Part shown: one piece after another, positions 56,183 through 64,000 of the stretch
Numbering within the stretch: position 1 is the stretch's first letter
Layout of the letters: each line of letters starts with the position of its first letter
From: Monocercomonoides exilis
Taxonomy: Eukaryota; Preaxostyla; Oxymonadida; Polymastigidae
Assembly: GCA_001643675.2 (NCBI GenBank)
Contig: LSRY02000027.1
Coordinates: 996,501-1,060,500, forward strand
Direction: 5' to 3'
DNA: 64,000 nt
Notes under the pieces: generated by a model
Databases searched by the model: none
The model's input: the letters and a program-made list of their open reading frames with translations, nothing else
Told to the model about the DNA's origin: nothing
Position numbers and translations under genes: made by a program

Positions 56183-59100
56183 ATGTTTTTGAACAAAATA
56201 TTTCAAAATTCAACAGTGTTAATGATAAACACTGTTTCAGCTGGACGCCCCCAGCCACATAGTTACATCTCACCAAGCACACCTGTTTCACTTCATCCTC
56301 CACTTAAGCCTCGGCTACAAACTCCAAATCATTCTTTCGATTCTTATCTATCAGAAACTGAAGTCCAAGAAATTATAAGACAAAAGGAACTTGAACACAA
56401 GATTCAATTAGAAGAGTTAAGACAAAGATATGCAGATGAATTCACCACAGCAATCACTCAATACGAGAATGATTCTGAAACAATGAAAAAACAAATGGAA
56501 GAGCAAAAAGAAATTGCACTCAAAGCAAAACAAGATCTCGATATTCAAATAAATGCATCCAAAAAAATCGAAGCTGAGAAAAAAGATTTTCAACAACTAC
56601 GATTTGAAAACGAGAGTTTACTTAAATCACTTCAAGAATTACAGAAAGAGAAGGAAAAAATTGCTAAAAATCATATGGAAGTTACAAGAACAAACGACGA
56701 ACTTAAAAAGCAGCTTATTGATGAAAAGAAACGAACCAGTACAGATTTAGAAATGGAAACGATGAAGGCTGATGAATGGAAGAGAGCTGAAGATCGGAGA
56801 ATTGCAGCCTTTCTTGAAAATGGGAAAGAAAAGGAAAACATAATTAATGGATTAACTCGCCAATTGGAAATAGAGAAAAAAGAACACAATGAAACAAAAA
56901 AGAAATACAACATTGAAATAGAAAAATTTGAGGGAATGAAAAACCAGCTCTTAGAAAGCTCAAGGCAGAAAGAAAAAGAAATGAATGATAAACTTCAAAA
57001 GTTAACGGAAAAGCTCAAGGAAGAAGAAACCAGAACAGCAAATTTGATGAAGCAAATAAAAATTAAAGACGAAGAAATAAGCGATTTACAAGCAAAAATC
57101 AAAGAAGCAACACAAACAACAACTCAAAATCCGTCTTCTTCGTTTTCTTCCATTTCTTCTATTTCTTCCTCATTTTCTTCGCTTATTCAGCAAAAGGACA
57201 AAGAAATATCGAAGCTGAAAGATCAGATTTCGGAAGAGAAAGAGAAGATTAAGCAGGAATGTGACAGGAAAATCCAAGTGATTCACGAAGAGAATGAAAA
57301 TCGAATGGCAATGTGGAGAAAGCAACTGCATCAGCTGACAACGAAGCAGATGAAGACGACAGAAGAAAGAGAAGAAAAATACAAATTTTTTGTTCGGATG
57401 AAGGAGGAAGAGGTGAAAGAGCAGTTGGAGAAGAAAGAAAGGGAATGGGAAGATAAAATGGAAGCGATGAAGCGAGAAAGAGAAGAAGAAAGAGAGAAAA
57501 TGAAGAAGGAAAGAGAGAGAGAGAAAGAAGAGAAGGAAAAAGAAGCCGAAGAATCAATGGACAGAATGAAAGAGGTTATCAATGAAAAAAACGAAGCAAT
57601 AGAAAAACTGAATAAAAAGATAGAAGAAACACAAGTTTTGCTTCAAGTCTGCAAAGAAAACGAAAAACAGGCAATTTCTGATTTAAACGCGATTATTCTG
57701 AAGCAGAGCAAAGAAATTTCGAGTTTGAAAACAGAAAAAAGCTTTGTTGCTTCAGAAAATGAGAGATTGAAGCAAAAATTGCAAATTTCTGCTTCTTCTT
57801 CTTCTTCTTCTTCTCCAGTTACTTCTTCTTCTTCACTTCGAGAACGCATTTCAAAGCTGGAAACTGAATTGGCAGAGAAGATGAAGAAAGAAAATGAGGC
57901 AAAAATGGAATTTGAAGAGAAATTGAAGCAAAAAGAAGAGGAAATAAAAGACTTGAAGGAAGAATTGAGATTAAGAGAAGAAAAAGATAAAGAAGAAGAA
58001 GAAGAAGAAGTTAAACGAACAATTAAAGAAAGAAAAGAAGAAGGGAAAGAAGAAGAAGAAGACGATGTTGAAGATGAAGAAGCAGAGAAAAAGAAGAAGA
58101 AGAAGAATCAGAAGAAGAATCAAAAGAACGAAAAAGATGAATCAGAAGAAGAAGAAAAAGAGAAAGCAAAAGACAAAGAAAACGAAATATTTACATTTTA
58201 TAAGCAAAATAGCGAAGAATACATAACATTTTTGAAGGCGCAAATTGAAAGTGGAAAGAAGGAAAGAAAGAAAACAGAGAAAGAAATGAAGTTAATCAGC
58301 AAACAGTATGAAAATATATCCTTATTTATTTCTCTTTCTCTTTTCTCTTTCTCTTTTTTCTCTTTTTCTTTTGCCTCTTTTCCTTTTATCTCTTTCTCTT
58401 TTATCTTTTTTTTGTTTCTCTTTTCTCTTTTCTCTATTTCTTTCTTTCTTTCTTTTTTGATATTTCACATTTTATTATTACTAATTATGTACAAATTAAT
58501 AAAAATTTTCCATTTTTTCCATCTTGTTTCAAGATTGGAAGATCTTAAAAAGCAGCAAGCAATTTTTGCTTCTTCAACTCCGAATTCAACAATGCCTTTA
58601 TCTTCCACCTCTTCTTCTTCTTCCTCTTCTTCTTCCTCTTCTTCTTCTTCCAATTCACTTTCAACTCCTCCTCCTTCACAATTTGCCACATCATCTGATT
58701 CATCATCATCATCATCTTCTTCTTCTTCTTCCTCCTCCTCCTCTTTCTCTTCTTCTTCTCCCTCTTCTTCTTCTCCCTCTTTCCTCCCTCTCCCCTTCTC
58801 CGCTCTCCTCCCCATCCTCCAATTAGCCACCGAAATCTACAACTTCTCCCGCTGGTTCTTTTCCTCTGTCCATTCTGCCAACACTCTTTCTTCTCTGACT
58901 GCATATGGCGATGAAAACAGCATTGTCCGTGTGCTTTCCTATCCAAAAGAGCATTTCCCGTGGAGAAGAGAAGGAGAGGGAAATATTGAGGCGTTTCTTG
59001 GAGCTTCTTCGACTTCTTCTTCTTCCTCTTTCTCCTCCTCTTCAACTTTTTATTCAACCCAAACTCCTTCGCTTTTAACTCCACAGCATCCATTTCAGCA

Positions 59101-60862
59101 AGAAACAGGGTTTGAACCAAAGCAACTCTCGCCTCGTTCATCTCACATAGCTTCTTCTTCTTCTTCTTCTTCTTCTTCTTCTTCCTCTTCCTCTTCTTCC
59201 TCTTCCTCTTCTTCCTCCTCCTCTTCTTCTTCTGCCAATTCAACGATTTCTTCGATTTTCTTCTCTTCTTCATTTCATCCAAACACTGCACCGCAAACAA
59301 AACTCATAGAAAATCCAATGTTTGTGCTGAAAAGTGCGATTGTTTCGACTCTGAAGGAAGCAAACAGAATAGAAAAACAATCAACTTCTCAAAAAAACGC
59401 ATTATCTTCCTTTAAAAAAACTTCATTTGGATCTGCTCCTTCTTCTTTATCTTCTTATAATTCTTCTTCTTCTTCTTCAAACATTTATTCCTCCTCCTCC
59501 TCCTCTTCTTCTTCTTCTTCCTCTTCTTCTCCATCAACCCCCACTTCCTATCTTTCATTCGCTGATTGTCTTCCTTCACTCATCTCTTCTTCTCTTTCAC
59601 TTCTTCTGCAGTTGTTTGAAGACATACACAGAACCGATTCTTTAAGTTCTTCTGCATTTGAGGTGATTTCAGTGACATTAGCGAAGGAACAGAAGCTGAG
59701 AATGGATCAATTGGAGATCAGAAGAAAGAAAGAGGAGGAAGAAAAAGAGAAGACGAGAGAGAGAGAGAAGAAGAGGGAGAAGGAGATGGAAGAGTGGGAG
59801 GAAGAGAAAAACGCGTTGTTGAATGAAATAGAAGAGATTAGCAGTGAGTTGATGAAGAGGAAAGAGGAAGAAGGAAAGAAGGAAAGAAGAATTGAGGAAT
59901 TGGAGAAAGAGCTGAAAGAAATTAACATGCAAAATGATACATTTAAAATGGAAAACGAAGCGATGAAGAAGGAAATCAAAGAAAACGAGGCAATTTTGAG
60001 TCAAATGGAAAACAAAGTCAGAAAATTGACACTGGAAATGGAATTCAAAGAGAAAGATCGGAGCAAAATGACAAGTCAGTCAGATGAATACGAAAAGAGG
60101 ATGAATGACATAGAAAACGAGCTGTTTTCAGTGAAAACAGAACTTTCAAAGGAAAAAGGAGAGAAAGAGATGCTTGTGAGGATCAAAACAGCGAATGAGA
60201 GAGAATTAAGTGAGCTGCGGAATTTGAGGGGCAAGGATTATGAATGTGAGAGAATGAGCAGGAAGCTGAAGGAAGAAGAAGAGGAGAAAGAAAAAGTTAC
60301 GAAAGAAAATGCTAATTTGAAGAAGATGTTGGAAGAGAACGAGAAGAAAATAAATGGAATGAAGCAAAAATTGGTAGAGCAGGAAGAAGAGATTGAAGGT
60401 GTGTTAAACAGAGAGAAAGAGCTGAAAGGGAAAGTGGAGCGGATGATGAGGGAGAAAGACGATGTGGAAGAGGCGAAAGAGGAAGAGGTGAGGAGAAGAA
60501 ACGATGTGGAGAAGTTGCTTGTGAAGAACGAAGAGAATTTGAATGTGATGAAGACAGAGGTTGAGATGATGAAGAAGCTGATGAAAAAACAAGAGGAGAA
60601 AATGAATGAGATATGGAGGCAGAACTTGCAGTTGGAGGAGGAAATTGAAGGAGAAAAGCAGAATAACAAGGAGATTTTGAAGCAATGCGAAGAATTTCAG
60701 ACTCAAAATAACAAAATTTTGAATGAGTTGGGCGAAAAAACGAAGGAAAACGAAATTTTGTCACAGAAGTTGTTTGAAGTTGAGTTGTTTTACAGGATGA
60801 AAGAGAAGGAAAGTACTTTGAGCAGATTTGGGGTGAGTCAGCAGATGATCAATGAAGAATGA
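56183..60862 (+). CDS. Long coiled-coil protein, spliced
   Basis: The frame stays open from ATG 56183 to TGA 60862, but two introns are likely inside it. The first is 56181-56240 (donor GTATGT, acceptor GTTTCAG, 60 bases), which would put the real start upstream of 56180. The second is 58306-58533 (donor GTATGA, acceptor TTTCAAG, 228 bases), whose removal joins KLISKQ to LEDLKKQQ in phase. The spliced protein has at least 1464 residues: a short Pro/Ser head (AGRPQPHSYISPSTP), a long heptad-type coiled coil (residues about 40-700), a Ser-rich globular middle with SALLPILQLATEIYNFSRWF, and a second coiled coil to the end. Such proteins serve as cytoskeletal or centrosomal scaffolds; the specific role is unknown. 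Confidence 0.85.
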   Translation: MFLNKIFQNSTVLMINTVSAGRPQPHSYISPSTPVSLHPPLKPRLQTPNHSFDSYLSETEVQEIIRQKELEHKIQLEELRQRYADEFTTAITQYENDSETMKKQMEEQKEIALKAKQDLDIQINASKKIEAEKKDFQQLRFENESLLKSLQELQKEKEKIAKNHMEVTRTNDELKKQLIDEKKRTSTDLEMETMKADEWKRAEDRRIAAFLENGKEKENIINGLTRQLEIEKKEHNETKKKYNIEIEKFEGMKNQLLESSRQKEKEMNDKLQKLTEKLKEEETRTANLMKQIKIKDEEISDLQAKIKEATQTTTQNPSSSFSSISSISSSFSSLIQQKDKEISKLKDQISEEKEKIKQECDRKIQVIHEENENRMAMWRKQLHQLTTKQMKTTEEREEKYKFFVRMKEEEVKEQLEKKEREWEDKMEAMKREREEEREKMKKEREREKEEKEKEAEESMDRMKEVINEKNEAIEKLNKKIEETQVLLQVCKENEKQAISDLNAIILKQSKEISSLKTEKSFVASENERLKQKLQISASSSSSSSPVTSSSSLRERISKLETELAEKMKKENEAKMEFEEKLKQKEEEIKDLKEELRLREEKDKEEEEEEVKRTIKERKEEGKEEEEDDVEDEEAEKKKKKKNQKKNQKNEKDESEEEEKEKAKDKENEIFTFYKQNSEEYITFLKAQIESGKKERKKTEKEMKLISKQYENISLFISLSLFSFSFFSFSFASFPFISFSFIFFLFLFSLFSISFFLSFLIFHILLLLIMYKLIKIFHFFHLVSRLEDLKKQQAIFASSTPNSTMPLSSTSSSSSSSSSSSSSSNSLSTPPPSQFATSSDSSSSSSSSSSSSSSSFSSSSPSSSSPSFLPLPFSALLPILQLATEIYNFSRWFFSSVHSANTLSSLTAYGDENSIVRVLSYPKEHFPWRREGEGNIEAFLGASSTSSSSSFSSSSTFYSTQTPSLLTPQHPFQQETGFEPKQLSPRSSHIASSSSSSSSSSSSSSSSSSSSSSSSSSSANSTISSIFFSSSFHPNTAPQTKLIENPMFVLKSAIVSTLKEANRIEKQSTSQKNALSSFKKTSFGSAPSSLSSYNSSSSSSNIYSSSSSSSSSSSSSSPSTPTSYLSFADCLPSLISSSLSLLLQLFEDIHRTDSLSSSAFEVISVTLAKEQKLRMDQLEIRRKKEEEEKEKTREREKKREKEMEEWEEEKNALLNEIEEISSELMKRKEEEGKKERRIEELEKELKEINMQNDTFKMENEAMKKEIKENEAILSQMENKVRKLTLEMEFKEKDRSKMTSQSDEYEKRMNDIENELFSVKTELSKEKGEKEMLVRIKTANERELSELRNLRGKDYECERMSRKLKEEEEEKEKVTKENANLKKMLEENEKKINGMKQKLVEQEEEIEGVLNREKELKGKVERMMREKDDVEEAKEEEVRRRNDVEKLLVKNEENLNVMKTEVEMMKKLMKKQEEKMNEIWRQNLQLEEEIEGEKQNNKEILKQCEEFQTQNNKILNELGEKTKENEILSQKLFEVELFYRMKEKESTLSRFGVSQQMINEE
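58306..58533 (+). other. Stop-free in-frame intron of the coiled-coil gene
   Basis: This 228-base segment (76 codons) is T-rich and encodes only Phe/Ser/Leu/Ile repeats (FSFFSFSFASFPFISFSF). Donor GTATGA and acceptor TTTCAAG bound it, flanking exons share charged coiled-coil character, and splice phases match, so it is an intron and not coding. Confidence 0.85.
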
Positions 60863-62025
60863 GAGAAATTTTAAAAATAAAAAAGGATTTATTTTTTCAT
60901 GATATCAAAAGCCAATAATGTGCTGTTATTGTCATATTTAAAATGAAGAAAGCAAGCAAACTTCAAGTATTTATGCATGCATTCTTAAAAATTGAAGCAC
61001 TTATTTTTTTATAAATGCAAAATTAAATACAAAGTGACTTATTTTTTGAATGTGTTGCTTCAAAGTTTCTGTTTGAATCAATTTCAAACAGAGATTTACA
61101 TACATTTTTTAAAGCATATGTTTCATTTTTGTTTTTCTAACCAACTTTTAAACTTATTTTTCAGTCAAAATGGAATTGTGCAAGATTTCACTTGCAATTT
61201 GTGTTGAAGACCTAGTTCTATTTTTGTTGTTATAAAAAATAATATCAAATGAAAATGCAATGAATTATGAATCATCTTTTTATTTTTTATTTTATTAAAA
61301 AAAAAAAATAGAAATACGGTTAAACTTTCTCTTTTAAGCTCATCACATCCATTTCGTTGTTGTTCACAATATAAATCTGTTTGTTTTCAAAAAACAAAGA
61401 ACAATCAAAAATTGAGAGAAAAAACATCAAATGAAATAAAAAAAAGGTAATAGATTTAAATTTAAAGCAAAGAAAACATTTTTTCTTTTTCCTTTTTTCA
61501 CTTTTTCTTTATTCATTGAATGGTATCAAACTAGCAGACTAACATACAAATAAAAAACAAAAGTAAGCACAATTTTCTCAACATCTGCATTAAAGACAAA
61601 AAGCTCACCAATAGAAATAGAAATAGAAATAGAAATAAAAAGAAAGAAAGAAAGAAAGTTATTTCTTTTCTTTTCTTTATTTTTCTTCACTTTTCTATTT
61701 TTTTTTTTCTCCATTTATTGCATCATTAAAAAAGGTTGGATGATACAAACATTTTCACAAAGCAACCAAATAAGAACGAAATTATGAAATAAAAACACAA
61801 CCGACAATTCCTCAAAATGTATTTAACAAACAAAAAAACAAAGAAACGATAAGAAAGTGAACTAAAAATTAGAAAAAGAAAGATAAAAGTGAAAGAAATG
61901 AAAAAAAAAGAAAAAGAGAAAAGAAGAAGAAAAGACAAATAAAATAAAACAAAATAAATAAAGCAAATAAAAACTCATTTCCAATTTCAAACACCAATTT
62001 TTCTTTCTTTCTTTCTTTTTTTTTC
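60863..62025. other. AT-rich convergent spacer
   Basis: Two genes end into this region. Only simple repeats are seen, such as (AGAAAT)n near 61613 and AAAG runs near 61640. Confidence 0.6.
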
Positions 62026-63041
62026 TCAATGTGGAAAATATTGAGAAGAGAAAGTGGAAGAGCGTGGCTGCTTATAAGAATTTAATCCAGAGCTGAAAAT
62101 CGAAGGAGGCTGTTGAACTAATTGAGAAGAATCAAATGTGACACTTCTGACTGCTGGGTTTATTTGGCTATAGGTTGAAGAAGGAGAAGAAGAGGAAGAA
62201 GAAGAAAGAGAAGGGGAGGAGGAGGAGGAAAAGGGGGAAGGGGAAGGAGAAGAAGAAGAATTAAATGAAGATGAGGAGGAGGAGGAGGAAGAAGAATTTG
62301 TCAAAGCAAAAGCAGAAGAAATAGAAGATGAAGGCGAAGGTGAAGGTGATTGTGAATGAGAATGCGAAGCATAAGAAGAAGAAGCAGTGCGAACCGACAA
62401 AGGAAACGAAGATATAAGGGAAGCAGAAGGAAAAGCACCCGAAGAAGACAGAGGAGAAGAAAGAGACTGAGAATGCTGGCGATGAAGCAATGCTAATGAA
62501 GCAAAGGGGTTGTTGGATAGAGAAGAAGAAGAAGAAAGAGAAGAAGAGGAAGAGGAAGAGGAAGAAGAAGAAGGAAGAGAAGTGAAAGGAGATGGAGAAA
62601 TGGAGTTTTCTGGTGTAGTTTCAAGAGAAGAGGTGGAAGAGGAAGAGGAAGAGGAAGAGGAAGAGGAAAGAGATTGAAATGTTGGTCTGGGAGGTGTTGT
62701 GAATGAAGAAGGAGAGAAAGAAGAGGAAGAGGAAGAAGAAGAGGAAGAAGAAGGAGAGGAATAAAGATTTGAAGAAGAAGAAGAAGGAGGAGGAAATGAA
62801 GAGGAGGAGGAGGAAGAAGAAGAGGAAGAAGATGAAGTTGGTGCAAGAGAAAGAGAAGAAGGCATTGGAGAAGGAGACGAAGAAGATGGAATGGAAAAGG
62901 AGGAAGGAGAAGGAGGAAAAGAAGGAGGAAAAAAAGAAGCATCACGAGGAGGACTAAAAGAGGATGAGGAAGAGGAGGAAGAAGAATTTAAATAAGTATT
63001 GTTATTATTATTATTAATTCCATTGTTATTAGCAACCGAAG

Positions 63042-63073
<32 letters not shown>

Positions 63074-64000
63074 GAAGAAGAAGAAGAAGAAGGTGTTGGT
63101 GCTGGTGAAGGAATTTTAGAAGAAGAAGAAGAAGAAGAAGAAGAAGAAGAAGAATGAAATGAAGAGAAGAATGAATTGAACGGATTTTCGCCACTTTCCA
63201 AAGCAGAAGTGAAGAAAGTGGAAGAAGATGATGTGGAAGGTGAGGTGAAATTGAAGTTAGAAGAAGAAGAGGAGGAGGAGGAAGAAGCAGAAGCAGAAGC
63301 AGAAGAAGATGATGATGTGGATGAAGAAGGAGAAGGAGAAGGAGATGAAGAATCTGGAGGAGATACAGCTGGGATATTCAATGAAAATGAATTTGAAGAG
63401 GAAGAGGAAGAGGAAGAGGAAGAAGAAGAAGCAAAATCAGAAGAATTTGAAGAAGAAGAAGAATTAGCAGAAGACAACAGATTAGGCGAAGAACCAGAGA
63501 AAGAAGGAAGTGAAGAAGGTGTTGTTGAATCAGCTATTAAAAGACGAGGTTGGCGAAATGGCGTTTCAGGGCGGCTTTTGAGAAGAGGAGAAGGAATTTG
63601 AGAGAGAGTGAAGGGAGTGAGAGAAGGAGGGGGAGAAAGAGAGAAGGAAAGAGAGGAAGAAGAAGAGGAAGAAGAAGAGGAAGAAGAGGAGGAAGAGGAA
63701 GAAGATGATGATGATGAGGAAGAGGAAGAGGGAGATATAAATGAAGAGGAAGGAGAAGAAGATGAGTTGGATGTGGAAGTTGCAGCTAAGAAAGAGAATG
63801 GATTTGGTTGAGGTTTTAGAGGAAGAGGAGAGGTGGAAGGAGAAACATAACAGGAAGAAGAAGAGGAAGAGGAGGAAAGAGAAGGAGAAGGAGAAAAAGG
63901 AGAAAATGAAGAAGAAGAAGAAGAGGAGGAGGAAGAAGATGTGAATGGATTGTCAAATGAAGTGAGTTTTGGTGAATTTAATGGTGAATTGACAACAAAA
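62026..64000 (-). CDS. Serine-rich protein with four NPF motifs, 5' end outside the window
   Basis: A frame of at least 658 codons is open from the right edge to TGA 62026; an internal TTG at 63477 is not the start, because the same frame continues upstream. It is mostly poly-Ser/Pro on (GAA/GGA)n antisense repeats, but less simple segments are kept, such as LKSRPETPFRQPRLLIADST, ASLALLHRQHSQSLSSPLSS and INPAVRSVTFDSSQLVQQPP. Four Asn-Pro-Phe motifs occur at + positions 63942-63950, 63796-63804, 63178-63186 and 62503-62511. NPF is the ligand of EH domains in endocytic adaptors, so an adaptor role is possible. The length before the window edge is unknown. Confidence 0.75.

Noticed and set aside
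1-64000. Alternative genetic code with TAA/TAG as Gln, known in some oxymonads
   Set aside because: Frames of 1030, 1258 and 3006 codons contain Gln codons but no in-frame TAA or TAG, and the Armadillo-like and ATG8 exons also use none. The standard code fits.
1-64000. tRNA, rRNA or snRNA genes
   Set aside because: I looked for T-loop-like GGTTCGA motifs and found only isolated matches (for example near 50440) without a foldable partner. A covariance-model search would be needed to exclude them fully.

Overview
This window is eukaryotic nuclear DNA, most likely from an oxymonad flagellate (Preaxostyla) close to Monocercomonoides or Blattamonas. The supporting signs are short GT-AG introns, very long serine-rich proteins built on TCT/TCC (antisense GAA/GGA) runs, large right-handed beta-helix surface proteins with one C-terminal membrane helix, a lineage-type Armadillo-like family, and AT-rich spacers full of palindromic elements. 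Long reading frames contain no internal TAA or TAG, so the standard genetic code is used. That argues against Streblomastix-type oxymonads that read TAA/TAG as Gln. The assignment rests on memory of these genomes, not on a search.

Layout. 1-4744 (-): a leucine-rich-repeat protein gene that I joined from four exons; it runs off the left edge. 5033-6532 (+): a five-exon gene of unknown function ending in a Lys/Gly-rich tail. 7.7-10.8 kb (-): a full-length but broken beta-helix receptor. 11474-12049 (-): msrA, intact. 12.4-15.9 kb: three inverted-repeat elements side by side. 16.2-18.2 and 22.7-28.9 kb (-): decayed coding sequence on both sides of an intact gene at 18346-22122 (+), a three-module beta-helix membrane protein. 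29147-30573 (+) and 32479-31031 (-): two convergent paralogues of an Armadillo-like family, both rebuilt here as three-exon genes. 33-36 kb: remnants, including an inverted broken copy of part of the next gene. 36558-45578 (+): a 3006-residue beta-helix receptor with a cytoplasmic kinase-like remnant. 46380-47389: a near-perfect palindromic element. 47430-49635: a pogo/Tigger-type DNA transposon with TA flanks. 51931-52475 (+): ATG8, rebuilt from four exons including one of 16 bases. 55830-52738 (-): a 1030-residue protein with a C-terminal SAP domain. About 56.2-60.9 kb (+): a long coiled-coil protein with an in-frame, stop-free intron. 62026 to the right edge (-): a serine-rich protein with four NPF motifs.

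How the parts relate. The surface-protein genes and pseudogenes share one module of about 350-380 residues and the same C-terminal design, so they look like a birth-and-death family spread by local, partly inverted duplication. The two palindromic elements at 15.1 and 46.4 kb carry the same terminal sequence and form a non-autonomous transposon family. ATG8 and the NPF-motif protein point to ordinary autophagy and endocytic machinery. No operon-like organisation, CRISPR array, rRNA or tRNA was recognised.
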